DNA from: JAOPZW01 sp963851295
GTDB lineage: Bacteria; Actinomycetota; Thermoleophilia; Solirubrobacterales; Solirubrobacteraceae
Assembly (NCBI GenBank): GCA_963851295.1
Contig: CAWKOS010000008.1
Location: forward strand, 124,001 to 188,000
Length of the DNA stretch: 64,000 nucleotides
Direction: 5' to 3'
A program made the position numbers and the translations under genes. How positions within the stretch are numbered: the first letter of the stretch is position 1; the number at the start of each line of letters is the position of its first letter. Below, piece by piece: positions 8,297 through 17,777 of the stretch. The notes beneath the pieces were generated by a model. The model made no database searches and was not told where the DNA came from. It worked only from the letters and a program-made list of their open reading frames with translations.

Positions 8297-9736
8297 CTAG
8301 GCCGCCGCCTCCGCGACGACACCGGCCGGGAGCGCCTGCTCGCGCTCGGTGCTCTCGGCGCGGGCCAGGACGAAGGCCGGGATCGCGGCGACCGCGGTGA
8401 GGACGAGCACCCACAGGTAGGTGTGGCCGAAGGCGCTCGCGGCCGCGGCCTGCGTGTGGGCGCCGCTCGTCAGCCCGTGCTGGAGGACGACGGTCAACAG
8501 CGCGGTGCCGATCGCGCCGCCGACGCGCTGCAGCACGTTGAGCTGCGGCGTGGCGTGGGCGATGTCCTCGGGGCGCAGCTTCGCGTAGGCCGCGGTCATG
8601 GCCGGCATCATCGTCAGGCCGATGCCCAGGCCACGGCCGATCATGGCGGCGCCGAGCACGGCGTAGGAGGTGTCGGCCTGCAGGCCGACGAAGGGGATCG
8701 TGGTCAGGAAGGTCACGGCGAGCCCGACGAGCGCGACGCGCCCGCCGCCGACCTTGTCGGTGAAGCGCCCGGCCAGTGGCATCGCGAACGCGGCGCCGAC
8801 CCCCTGCGGGATGAGCAGCAGGCCGGTCATGACGGCGTCCTCGCCGCGGACGAGCTGGAAGTACAGCGGCATGATGATCATCGCGCCGAAGAGGCTCGCG
8901 CCGAGGACGAAGGTCGTGAAGGCGGCCGAGCTGAAAGACGCGCTGCGGAAGAGGCGCACGTTGAGCAGCGGCTGGGCGACGCGCAGGGCGTGGATCACGA
9001 AGGCGACCACGAGCACGAGGCCGGCGACCATCGGGACCCAGGCCTGGGCGGCGGCCATCGTGCCCTGCTGGCCGATCTCGGCGAGGCCGTAGACGACGGC
9101 CGGGACGCCGAGGCCGAGCAGCGCGAAGCCGAGGCGGTCGAGCTTGGTGCGCTCGACGCCCTCCTCGACGCTCGGCAGCAGGCGCATGCCCATGGCGACG
9201 GCGATCGCGCCGACGGGGACGTTGACGTAGAAGATCCAGCGCCAGTCGAGGTGGTCGATGATCAGGCCGCCGAGGGTGGGGCCGAAGATGGGGGCGAGGA
9301 TCATCGGCACGCCGATGACGGCCATGATGCGCCCGAGCCGGGCGGGGCCGGCGGCGCGCGTGAGGACCATCTGGCCGATCGGCATGATCATGCCGCCGCC
9401 GAGGCCCTGCAGGACGCGGAAGGCGACGAGCGAGCCGCTCGACCAGGCCAGGCCCGAGAGGGCCGAGCCGAGGGTGAAGAGCACGACCGAGGCGATCCAC
9501 AGGCGCTTGGCGCCGAAGCGCCCGGCGGCCCAGCCCGAGACGGGGATGACCGCGGCGAGGGCGAGCAGGTAGCCGGTCGCCACCCACTGGATGTCGGCCA
9601 GCGAGGAATGTAGGTCGCGGCTGAGGGTGTCGAGGGCGACGTTGACGATCGTCGTGTCGAGGATCGAGAGGATCGCGCCGGCGACGACGACGGCGGCGAT
9701 GCGCCAGACGTGTGGCTCGATGCGGTCGGTGGACAT
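8297..9736 (-). CDS. MFS drug-efflux transporter, DHA2 (EmrB/QacA-like, 14 TM)
   Basis: About 479 residues, hydrophobic throughout with roughly 14 membrane spans, typical of the DHA2 branch of the major facilitator superfamily. Motif A appears as 'GWAAGRFGAKRLW' and motif C-like Gly/Pro residues as 'GPTLGGLIID'. I prefer the ATG at 9736 ('MSTDRIEPHVWR', GGAG ten bases upstream) over the ATG at 9778, because the longer start would place the AT-rich operator region inside the coding sequence. First gene of the operon with marR, MBL hydrolase and nitroreductase; proton-driven export of a toxic compound is the likely role. Confidence 0.92.
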   Translation of the reverse strand: MSTDRIEPHVWRIAAVVVAGAILSILDTTIVNVALDTLSRDLHSSLADIQWVATGYLLALAAVIPVSGWAAGRFGAKRLWIASVVLFTLGSALSGLAWSSGSLVAFRVLQGLGGGMIMPIGQMVLTRAAGPARLGRIMAVIGVPMILAPIFGPTLGGLIIDHLDWRWIFYVNVPVGAIAVAMGMRLLPSVEEGVERTKLDRLGFALLGLGVPAVVYGLAEIGQQGTMAAAQAWVPMVAGLVLVVAFVIHALRVAQPLLNVRLFRSASFSSAAFTTFVLGASLFGAMIIMPLYFQLVRGEDAVMTGLLLIPQGVGAAFAMPLAGRFTDKVGGGRVALVGLAVTFLTTIPFVGLQADTSYAVLGAAMIGRGLGIGLTMMPAMTAAYAKLRPEDIAHATPQLNVLQRVGGAIGTALLTVVLQHGLTSGAHTQAAAASAFGHTYLWVLVLTAVAAIPAFVLARAESTEREQALPAGVVAEAAA

Positions 9737-9777
9737 GCTGATGGCGCTCCGGTTCTTCTTGCTCAGGTTCAATATCA

Positions 9778-9798
9778 TTAGGTACTAAAAGATTAGCA
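9778..9798. promoter_or_regulatory. candidate MarR operator
   Basis: An AT-rich island in a G+C-rich window between the divergent efflux operon and rpsL. It holds two overlapping dyads: TTAGGTACTAA (9778-9788) and TACTAA-AAGA-TTAGCA (9783-9798), both built on the half-site TRCTAA. The position about 42-62 bases upstream of the preferred transporter start fits a MarR repressor site. Confidence 0.5.
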
Positions 9799-9853
9799 AC
9801 CTTTGTATCGGCAGGGAAGGGGTCGGGCTTGAGCCATGTGGCCGGCGGACCGC

Positions 9854-9862
9854 TGCTACCAT
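9854..9862 (+). promoter_or_regulatory. extended -10 promoter element for rpsL
   Basis: TGC-TACCAT fits the extended -10 pattern TGnTAnnnT, with no convincing -35 at standard spacing. Transcription would begin about four to six bases before the rpsL ATG, implying a near-leaderless message, consistent with the absence of a Shine-Dalgarno sequence there. The same TGCTAnnnT string precedes fusA and rpmJ. Confidence 0.4.
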
Positions 9863-9872
9863 GCGCGACCGC

Positions 9873-10268
9873 ATGCCGACCACGAGCCAGCTCGTCCGCA
9901 AGGGGCGCACTCCGAAGAGCAAGAAGCTGTCCACGCCGGGTCTGAAGACCGGCAAGGGCCGCAAGAAGAAGGTCGCCGCCCCGCAGCGGCGAGGCGTGTG
10001 CACGCGCGTGTACACCGTCACGCCCAAGAAGCCGAACTCGGCGCTGCGCAAGGTGGCTCGCGTGCGCATCTCGGGCGGCATCGAGGTCACGGCCTACATC
10101 CCGGGCGAGGGCCACAACCTGCAGGAGCACTCCGTTGTGCTCGTGCGCGGCGGCCGCGTCAAGGACCTGCCGGGCGTGCGCTACAAGGTCGTCCGCGGGA
10201 CGCTCGACGCCGCCGGCGTCAGCGACCGCAAGAAGGCGCGCTCGCAGTACGGCGTGAAGAAGAAGTAG
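9873..10268 (+). CDS. rpsL: 30S ribosomal protein S12
   Basis: 131 residues, starting 'MPTTSQLVRKGR'. The decoding-centre signatures 'GVCTRVYTVTPKKPNSALRK' and 'GGRVKDLPGVRYKVVRG' are intact, including the lysines where streptomycin-resistance mutations map in other species. Compared with the usual 123-125 residues there is a short basic insertion ('KTGKGRKKKVAAP') before 'QRRGVC'. An in-frame ATG 12 bases upstream exists but the family start fits 9873. It is the first gene of the str operon, four bases before rpsG. Confidence 0.98.
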   Translation: MPTTSQLVRKGRTPKSKKLSTPGLKTGKGRKKKVAAPQRRGVCTRVYTVTPKKPNSALRKVARVRISGGIEVTAYIPGEGHNLQEHSVVLVRGGRVKDLPGVRYKVVRGTLDAAGVSDRKKARSQYGVKKK

Positions 10269-10272
10269 AGCC

Positions 10273-10743
10273 ATGCCTCGTCGCGCCGCCGCCGCCATCC
10301 GGCCCATCGAGCCGGACTCCCTGCACCGCTCGCGCCTCGTCCAGCAGGTCATCAACAAGGTGATGCTGGACGGCAAGAAGTCGACCGCCGAGGCGATCGT
10401 CTACGACGCCCTCGCCGTGCTCGCCGAGCGGTCGGGCAAGGACGCCGTGGAGTCGCTCGAGACGTCGATCAAGGCGCTCACCCCCGTCCTCGAGGTCCGC
10501 TCCCGCCGCGTCGGCGGCGCGACCTACCAGGTGCCCGTCGAGGTCCCCGCGCGCCGCGCGCGCACCCTCGCCGTCCGCTGGCTGGTCGAGTTCGCCCGCC
10601 AGCGCCGCGAGAAGACCATGGCCCAGCGCCTGGCCAACGAGCTCCTCGACGCCCAGCAGCAGCAGGGCGGCGCCTACAAGCGCAAGGACGACATCTACCG
10701 CATGGCGCAGGCCAACAAGGCCTTCGCGCACTACCGCTGGTAG
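10273..10743 (+). CDS. rpsG: 30S ribosomal protein S7
   Basis: 156 residues, the normal S7 length, binding the 3' major domain of 16S rRNA. Family motifs seen are 'SRLVQQVINKVMLDGKKSTA', 'VRSRRVGGATYQVPVEV' and 'RKDDIYRMAQANKAFAHYRW' at the C-terminus. It is followed not by fusA as usual but by a small hairpin and a 3.5-kb island, so rpsL-rpsG form a separate transcript. Confidence 0.98.
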   Translation: MPRRAAAAIRPIEPDSLHRSRLVQQVINKVMLDGKKSTAEAIVYDALAVLAERSGKDAVESLETSIKALTPVLEVRSRRVGGATYQVPVEVPARRARTLAVRWLVEFARQRREKTMAQRLANELLDAQQQQGGAYKRKDDIYRMAQANKAFAHYRW

Positions 10744-10752
10744 CTCGGTAGA

Positions 10753-10767
10753 CCCCCGACGAGGGGG
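10753..10767 (+). terminator. weak hairpin after rpsG
   Basis: CCCCC-GACGA-GGGGG hairpin ten bases after the rpsG stop. There is no U-tract, so termination would be weak or factor-aided. It marks the end of the rpsL-rpsG transcript before the inserted island. Confidence 0.35.
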
Positions 10768-10780
10768 CGAAGTCAGAAGC

Positions 10781-10819
10781 GTGCGGCCTAGTGGTCGCTA
10801 TACGACCAGAAGTCCGCAC
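10781..10819. promoter_or_regulatory. 39-bp compound palindrome (copy A) upstream of the AbiEi/DUF559-like gene
   Basis: Outer arms GTGCGG (10781-10786) and CCGCAC (10814-10819), one mismatch, two further pairs (CT/AG), a 2x2 purine bulge (AG/GA), then an inner arm TGGTCG (10792-10797) pairing with CGACCA (10803-10808) around CTATA. The element ends one base before the preferred GTG start of the next gene, and its centre contains TATACG, a plausible -10. A second copy with the same geometry but a different inner arm lies at 31309-31347. It could be an operator/promoter for the winged-helix protein it precedes, or a structured RNA/cruciform element. Confidence 0.6.
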
Positions 10820-10820
10820 C

Positions 10821-12005
10821 GTGGACCGCGAGATCGCGAGGATCGCGGGTCGACAGCATGGGGTGGTCACGCGCGCGCAGCTGCACGCGGTGGGTGTGAC
10901 GGCCGCGGAGGTGAAGCGGCGCGTGACGGCGGGCGTGCTGCTGCGCGAGCATCGAGGGGTCTACCGCGTGGGTCATCGGGCGCCGAGCGTCGAGGCGCGG
11001 TATCTGGCGGCCGTGCTGGCGTGCGGCGAGGGGGCGGTGCTGAGCGGGCGCGCGGCGGCGCACCTCTGGGGTCTCACCAAAGGCCGGCCGCCCGCGCTCG
11101 AGGTAACGACGCGCCGCGAGCGGCGCCCGAGCGGTGTCCGCACGCGCCGGGGCAAGGACATCGAGGCCACAACCCACCGCGGCATCCCCACGACGACCGT
11201 CCCCCGCACCCTCGTCGACCTCGCGCGAGACCTCTCCCTCGATGCCCTCGCAAGAGCCTGCCACGAGGCCGGAGTCCGCTACGAGACGACGCCAAACCAG
11301 GTCGAAGCAGTGCTGGCGAAGCGCCCGCGCACGCGAGGCGCCAAGCAGCTGCGAGCCGTGCTGAGCGGCGACGCCCACGTGACCCTGAGCTTCCTGGAGC
11401 GTCACTTCCTGACCCTCCTCGATGCCGAGGGCCTGCCCAAGCCCGAGACCAACCGTCGCCACAACGGCCGGCGCGTCGACTGCCGCTGGCCCGACCGCCG
11501 CCTCACCGTCGAGCTCGACAGCTACCGCTACCACCGCTCCCGCCACGCGTGGGAGCAGGACCGCCGCCGCGAGCGCGAGGCCCGCGCCCGCGGCGACGAG
11601 TTCCGCCGCTACAGCTCCGGCGACGTCTTCGAGGCACCGCGCCTGATGCTCGCCGAGCTGCGCGCCCCTGCTTCGGTAGCGTCAAACGCCGTGATCGACG
11701 CTGCGCTCATCGAGGAGGCGGCCCGCCGGATCGCCGACGAAGCGCCGGGCGCCGAGGTCATCCTCTTCGGCTCGCACGCGCGCGGCGAGGCCGGGCCCTA
11801 CAGCGACGTCGACCTGCTCGTCATCGAGCCGCGCCTGGACGACCGCTGCGCCGAGGTCGTGCGCCTGCAGCGCGTGCTCGCGCCCCTGCGCCTGCCCGCC
11901 GACATCGTCGTCGTCTCACGCGAGCACGTCGAGGAGTGGGGCGACCTCCAGAGCACGATGCTCCACGACGCCCTGCGCGAGGGGCGGGTCCTTGCCCAAG
12001 CGTGA
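10821..12005 (+). CDS. AbiEi-like wHTH + DUF559 endonuclease-fold protein fused to minimal nucleotidyltransferase
   Basis: 394 residues from GTG 10821 (upstream GTG 10791 lies inside the palindrome). Residues about 3-50 are an AbiEi-antitoxin-type winged helix ('ARQHGVVTRAQL'-like; here 'IAGRQHGVVTRAQLHAVGV'). Residues about 205-283 are a DUF559/Vsr-like nuclease fold with a D...ExD core in 'RRVDCRWPDRRLTVELDSY'. Residues 291-394 are a minimal nucleotidyltransferase: GSx10DxD as 'GSHARGEAGPYSDVDLLV' (Gly317-Asp330). The HEPN partner follows immediately. Stand-alone AbiEi/DUF559 proteins are common in actinobacteria; fusion to MNT is unusual. A TAG in the +1 frame (11677-11679) lies exactly where DUF559 proteins normally end, so a frameshift joining two genes must be considered. 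Defence or toxin-antitoxin role is inference. Confidence 0.75.
   Translation: MDREIARIAGRQHGVVTRAQLHAVGVTAAEVKRRVTAGVLLREHRGVYRVGHRAPSVEARYLAAVLACGEGAVLSGRAAAHLWGLTKGRPPALEVTTRRERRPSGVRTRRGKDIEATTHRGIPTTTVPRTLVDLARDLSLDALARACHEAGVRYETTPNQVEAVLAKRPRTRGAKQLRAVLSGDAHVTLSFLERHFLTLLDAEGLPKPETNRRHNGRRVDCRWPDRRLTVELDSYRYHRSRHAWEQDRRREREARARGDEFRRYSSGDVFEAPRLMLAELRAPASVASNAVIDAALIEEAARRIADEAPGAEVILFGSHARGEAGPYSDVDLLVIEPRLDDRCAEVVRLQRVLAPLRLPADIVVVSREHVEEWGDLQSTMLHDALREGRVLAQA
11691..12005 (+). CDS. minimal nucleotidyltransferase (MNT) domain, possible internal GTG start
   Basis: From GTG 11691 ('VIDAALIEEAARR') the 104-residue stretch equals the usual length of a stand-alone MntA-type antitoxin. It keeps the Gly-Ser and Asp-x-Asp metal/nucleotide motif and a later 'ADIVVVS' strand with the third acidic position. 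No clear Shine-Dalgarno precedes it. MntA enzymes AMPylate and silence HEPN RNases in characterised pairs; its overlap with a HEPN gene supports that role here, although the frame is continuous with the upstream DUF559 domain. Confidence 0.5.
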   Translation: MIDAALIEEAARRIADEAPGAEVILFGSHARGEAGPYSDVDLLVIEPRLDDRCAEVVRLQRVLAPLRLPADIVVVSREHVEEWGDLQSTMLHDALREGRVLAQA

Positions 12006-12387
12006 CGGGCGCGACCTCGCGCGCGTGATCGCGACCAACGCCGAGCGCGACGCGGTCGCCGTCGAGAAGCTCGCGCCCGATCCCGAGCTCGCCGACGAGG
12101 TGGTCGGCCTGCACGCCCAGCAGGCGGCGGAGAAGTACCTCAAGGCCGTGCTCGCCTTCCGCGGCATCACCTATCGCCGCGTCCACAGCATCACCTACCT
12201 GCTCGGGCTGCTCGAGGACCACGACGTCCCCGGCCCGCCGCGGGCCGCCGAGCTCGAGGCCTTCACCCCCTGGGCGCCCCAGGCGCGCTACGACCTCGAC
12301 ACCGAGGGCGCGACGCTCGACCGCGGGGCGGCCGTGGAGCTCGTGCGCGGCGTGCGCGAGTGGGCGACCGCCGAGCTGGCGGCCTAG
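11992..12387 (+). CDS. HEPN-domain protein (partner of the MNT)
   Basis: 131 residues from TTG 11992, overlapping the MNT stop by 14 bases. The sequence 'AQQAAEKYLKAVLAFRGI' followed by 'YRRVHSITYLLGLL' is the signature of the HEPN family typified by Pfam PF05168 (four-helix bundle). The R-x4-6-H catalytic motif of HEPN RNases is not clear, only R-R-V-H, so RNase activity is uncertain. Paired with a nucleotidyltransferase it makes a candidate MNT-HEPN toxin-antitoxin module, here linked to an AbiEi/DUF559 protein. Confidence 0.8.
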   Translation: MPKRDGRDLARVIATNAERDAVAVEKLAPDPELADEVVGLHAQQAAEKYLKAVLAFRGITYRRVHSITYLLGLLEDHDVPGPPRAAELEAFTPWAPQARYDLDTEGATLDRGAAVELVRGVREWATAELAA

Positions 12388-12447
12388 TGGCCGTCGCGGT
12401 CACCATCCCTTGACCACCTACAGCCCGTGGGCAGGTTGGCTGCGCGC

Positions 12448-13587
12448 ATGTCCTCTCTCAGAATGCGCGTCCGCCTCATCGTGGCCGGCGTCCTCAGCCT
12501 GCTGCTCGTCGCCGGCGCCCTCGCCGGCCCGTCCTTCGCCCATCGCGACCACGCCAAGGCCCGCTCGCACTCGGGCCATCGCGTGCTGATCATCGGCCAC
12601 CGCGGCGCCGCCGGCTACCGCCCCGAGCACACGCTCGCCTCCTACGAGCTCGGCGCGCGCATGGGCGCCGACTACGTCGAGCCCGACCTCGTCACGACGA
12701 AGGACCACGTCCTCGTCGCGCGCCACGAGCCCAACATCACCGACACCACCAACGTCGCCGACCACCCGGAGTTCGCGAGCCGCAAGACGACCAAGACCAT
12801 CGACGGCGTCACCCAGGTCGGCTGGTTCACCGACGACTTCACCCTCGCCGAGCTCAAGACGCTGCGCGCCAAGGAGCGCCTGCCGCTCGTCCGCCAGCGC
12901 AACACGATCTACGACGGCCGCTACGAGGTCCCGACCTTCCAGGAGGTCATCGACCTCGTCAAGCGCCTGTCCAAGGAGCTGCACCGCGACATCGGCATCT
13001 ACCCCGAGACCAAGCACCCGACCTACTTCCGCGACGAGGGCCTGCCGCTCGAGGAGCCGCTCGTCAAGACGCTCGAGCGCAACGGCCTCAACCGCCACGG
13101 CGCCAAGGTCTTCGTGCAGTCCTTCGAGGTCTCGAACATCAAGGCGCTCGACAAGGTCTTGCGCGTCCCCATCGTCCAGCTGCTCGACGCCAAGGCCAAC
13201 CGGCCCGCCGACGTCGTCAAGGCCGGCGGCACGCTGACCTACGGCCAGATGGCCACGCCGGAGGGTCTCAAGGACATCGCCAAGTACGCCGACGGCGTGG
13301 GCCCGTCCAAGGACTACATCGTCCCGCGTGACGCGGCCGGCAACTCGCTGGCGCCGACGACCTTCGTCACCGACGCCCACAAGGCCGGCCTGGTCGTGCA
13401 CCCGTACACCTTCCGCAACGAGAACCAGTTCCTGCCGCTCGAGCTGCGCTCCGGCGGTGGCGCCGACCCGAACGCCTACGGCAAGCCCTTCGACGAGGAC
13501 ATCCAGTTCTTCAAGCTGGGCGTCGACGGCATCTTCACCGACAACGCCGACACCGGCGTGGCCGCCCGGGCCGAGAGCGGCTTCTGA
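12448..13587 (+). CDS. glpQ: secreted glycerophosphodiester phosphodiesterase
   Basis: About 379 residues with an N-terminal signal peptide (basic start, then 'LIVAGVLSLLLVAGALAG', cleavage near 'SFA-HR'). The GDPD TIM-barrel core is clear: 'IIGHRGAAGYRPEHTLASY' carries the catalytic His-Arg and Glu, 'GADYVEPDLVTTKDHVLVARH' the metal-binding Glu/Asp and second His. It hydrolyses glycerophosphodiesters to glycerol-3-phosphate and an alcohol outside the membrane, for phosphate or carbon scavenging. ATG 12448 is chosen; a GTG at 12427 is in frame. It belongs to the island between rpsG and fusA. Confidence 0.9.
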   Translation: MSSLRMRVRLIVAGVLSLLLVAGALAGPSFAHRDHAKARSHSGHRVLIIGHRGAAGYRPEHTLASYELGARMGADYVEPDLVTTKDHVLVARHEPNITDTTNVADHPEFASRKTTKTIDGVTQVGWFTDDFTLAELKTLRAKERLPLVRQRNTIYDGRYEVPTFQEVIDLVKRLSKELHRDIGIYPETKHPTYFRDEGLPLEEPLVKTLERNGLNRHGAKVFVQSFEVSNIKALDKVLRVPIVQLLDAKANRPADVVKAGGTLTYGQMATPEGLKDIAKYADGVGPSKDYIVPRDAAGNSLAPTTFVTDAHKAGLVVHPYTFRNENQFLPLELRSGGGADPNAYGKPFDEDIQFFKLGVDGIFTDNADTGVAARAESGF

Positions 13588-13597
13588 ACCGCCTGGC

Positions 13598-14101
13598 CTA
13601 GAGCTCTGCGGCAGCGGCCGGGCGCTCCCTCGTGGAGCGCTCGGGCCCGCCCAGCACGAAGAGCAGGCCGCCGCCGGCGAGCAGGAGCACCGCGCCCAGC
13701 GTCTCCAGGTAGAAGCCGGCCTTCGGGCCGGCCGCGGCGTCTTCGTAGACCTGCCCGATGAAGCCGGTCTCGTCGAGGTCGGGGACGTCGCCCACGATGA
13801 CGATCACCAGGGCGACGATCCCGAGCGCGGCGACCGCCGCGGCCGCCGGCTGCGCGCCCCGCACGGCGCCGACGATCAGGACCATCGCGAAGACGGCGAT
13901 GATCAGCAGCGCGGGCCCGTGGCGATCCCAGCCGCTGAGGTGGGTGTCGTGCCCGGGGATCTTCGCGGTGGTCCCCACGGTGATCTCGATGACCGTGGCA
14001 AAAGTGGCCAATAGCAGGCAGATCGCGCCGACGAAGGCGACCGCGGCGAGGCCCACACGGAGGGCGTTCGTGCTCCTTGGCGATGGGAGGGAGGGCGCCA
14101 T
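13598..14101 (-). CDS. four-helix membrane protein of unknown function
   Basis: 167 residues with four hydrophobic segments ('VGLAAVAFVGAICLLLATF', 'PALLIIAVFAMVLIVGAV', 'AAVAALGIVALVIVIVGDV', 'LGAVLLLAGGGLLFVLGG') and an extracytoplasmic loop after the first. No family is recognised with confidence. It converges with the glycerophosphodiesterase gene (10-base gap) and is divergent from fusA, so the fusA leader region also holds its promoter. Confidence 0.7.
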   Translation of the reverse strand: MAPSLPSPRSTNALRVGLAAVAFVGAICLLLATFATVIEITVGTTAKIPGHDTHLSGWDRHGPALLIIAVFAMVLIVGAVRGAQPAAAAVAALGIVALVIVIVGDVPDLDETGFIGQVYEDAAAGPKAGFYLETLGAVLLLAGGGLLFVLGGPERSTRERPAAAAEL

Positions 14102-14106
14102 ACCTC

Positions 14107-14115
14107 TGCTATAGT
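14107..14115 (+). promoter_or_regulatory. extended -10 promoter element for fusA
   Basis: TGC-TATAGT, an extended -10 directly upstream of a roughly 165-base leader before fusA. No good -35 is visible, as expected for extended -10 promoters. It resembles the elements before rpsL and rpmJ. fusA needs its own promoter because the island separates it from rpsG. Confidence 0.5.
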
Positions 14116-14233
14116 CGTCGGCCGTTCGTCTGACGTGCGCCGGTTCTTTCTGCGCCGTCCGACGGCTCTCTGCGTCCGAATGGAGACCTCGAGCACATAG
14201 CGCGCCGAGCAGGCATCAGACCGATTGTGCGCG

Positions 14234-14258
14234 CGGGCCCGAGGGGCCCGTTCTTTTT
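14234..14258 (+). terminator. intrinsic terminator / attenuator in the fusA leader
   Basis: Perfect 7-bp stem CGGGCCC/GGGCCCG with a GAG loop followed by TTCTTTTT: a textbook intrinsic terminator. It lies between the putative fusA promoter and the fusA ATG (30 bases downstream), so it would attenuate fusA-tuf rather than end an upstream gene; no co-directional gene ends here. Confidence 0.75.
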
Positions 14259-14287
14259 GCCCCAGCCCCCCATCTCAGAGCGCCACC

Positions 14288-16390
<2,103 letters not shown>

Positions 16391-16438
16391 TCAGATTCGA
16401 TAGTTTTCGCGAGTTCGTCAAAGAGGAGCTAGAAGAAC

Positions 16439-17623
16439 GTGGCTAAGGAGAAGTTCGAGCGCGACAAGCCGCATGTCAACGTCGGCACCATCGGTCACAT
16501 CGACCATGGCAAGACCACGCTGACCGCGGCCATCACGAAGGTGCTGTCCGAGACCTACGGCGGCCAGGCGCGTTCGTTCGACGAGATCGACAACGCTCCC
16601 GAGGAGCGCGAGCGCGGCATCACGATCGCGACGTCGCACGTCGAGTACGAGACGAACAACCGCCACTACGCCCACGTGGACTGCCCTGGCCACGCGGATT
16701 ACGTCAAGAACATGATCACGGGCGCCGCGCAGATGGACGGCGCGATCCTGGTCGTGTCTGCCGCCGACGGGCCCATGCCCCAGACGCGCGAGCACATCCT
16801 GCTCGCCCGCCAGGTCGGCGTCCCCTACATGGTCGTCTTCCTCAACAAGGCCGACATGGTCGACGACGAGGAGCTCCTCGAGCTCGTCGAGGTCGAGGTC
16901 CGCGACCTGCTCTCCGAGTACGACTTCCCGGGCGACGACATCCCGTTCGTCACCGGCTCGGCGCTCAAGGCGCTCGAGGGCGACTCGGAGTACACCCAGA
17001 AGATCCTCGATCTCGCCGAGCAGCTCGACTCCTACATCCCGGAGCCCGAGCGCCCGCTGGACCGTCCGTTCCTGATGCCGGTCGAGGACGTCTTCTCGAT
17101 CACGGGTCGCGGCACGGTGGCCACGGGCCGCATCGAGCAGGGCGTCGTCAACACTGGCGACACGGTGGAGATCGTCGGCATCAAGGACACGACCAACACG
17201 GTCGTGACCGGCGTCGAGATGTTCCGCAAGATCCTCGATCAGGGCCAGGCCGGCGACAACGTCGGCTGCCTCCTGCGCGGGACCAAGCGCGAGGACATCG
17301 AGCGCGGCCAGGTGCTGTGCAAGCCCGGGTCGATCACGCCGCACACCCAGTTCAAGGCCGAGGTGTACGTCCTCAAGAAGGAGGAGGGCGGGCGCCACAC
17401 GCCGTTCTTCACGGGCTACCGCCCGCAGTTCTACTTCCGCACCACCGACGTGACGGGCGTCGCCAAGCTGCCCGAGGGCGTCGAGATGGTCATGCCCGGC
17501 GACAACGTCCAGATGGAGATCGAGCTCATCCAGCCGATCGCCATGGATCAGGGCCTGCGGTTCGCCATCCGCGAGGGTGGCCGCACCGTCGGCTCGGGCG
17601 TGGTCTCCGAGATCGTCAAGTAA
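16439..17623 (+). CDS. tuf: elongation factor Tu
   Basis: 394 residues, GTP-dependent carrier of aminoacyl-tRNA. Starts with GTG ('VAKEKFERDKPHVNVGTIGH') with GAGGAG about ten bases upstream. G-motifs 'GHIDHGKTTLT', 'DCPGHADYVKNM' and 'LNKADMVD' are intact, and domain II/III end in the usual 'GGRTVGSGVVSEIVK'. It follows fusA by 48 bases and is followed by two hairpins. Confidence 0.98.
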   Translation: MAKEKFERDKPHVNVGTIGHIDHGKTTLTAAITKVLSETYGGQARSFDEIDNAPEERERGITIATSHVEYETNNRHYAHVDCPGHADYVKNMITGAAQMDGAILVVSAADGPMPQTREHILLARQVGVPYMVVFLNKADMVDDEELLELVEVEVRDLLSEYDFPGDDIPFVTGSALKALEGDSEYTQKILDLAEQLDSYIPEPERPLDRPFLMPVEDVFSITGRGTVATGRIEQGVVNTGDTVEIVGIKDTTNTVVTGVEMFRKILDQGQAGDNVGCLLRGTKREDIERGQVLCKPGSITPHTQFKAEVYVLKKEEGGRHTPFFTGYRPQFYFRTTDVTGVAKLPEGVEMVMPGDNVQMEIELIQPIAMDQGLRFAIREGGRTVGSGVVSEIVK

Positions 17624-17634
17624 TTCCCCGCGCG

Positions 17635-17656
17635 AGGGCGGCCGACCGGCCGCCCT
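17635..17656 (+). terminator. hairpin after tuf
   Basis: Perfect 8-bp stem GGGCGGCC/GGCCGCCC, extended by one A-T pair, loop GACC, eleven bases past the tuf stop. No T-run follows; probably a partial terminator or 3'-end stabiliser. Confidence 0.55.
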
Positions 17657-17693
17657 CCGCATGAAACCCGACGGATACGACGTTCACATGCGA

Positions 17694-17719
17694 GGGCCCC
17701 GCGGGGCGGGGCCCTTTCT
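17694..17719 (+). terminator. terminator / attenuator upstream of rpsJ
   Basis: Stem GGGCCCCG/CGGGGCCC with a five-base loop followed by TTTCT, ending about 58 bases before the rpsJ ATG. It could end the fusA-tuf message, or attenuate entry into the S10 operon; it resembles the hairpin in the fusA leader. Confidence 0.65.
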
Positions 17720-17777
17720 GGCGCACTGAGCCAGACTCAATTCCACAGAAGACAGCAGACAGAACAGAAAGCCGCAC

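Noticed and set aside
8238..10376. Minus-strand 712-codon frame across the transporter and rpsL
   Set aside because: Overlaps two certain genes in other frames; no recognisable protein.
13621..13645. GCGCTCC/GGAGCGC hairpin as terminator between convergent genes
   Set aside because: It lies inside the 3' coding end of the minus-strand membrane protein and has no U-tract; coding explains it sufficiently.
14180..14200. Six-codon leader peptide in the fusA leader
   Set aside because: Too short, no ribosome binding site and no run of a regulatory amino acid.
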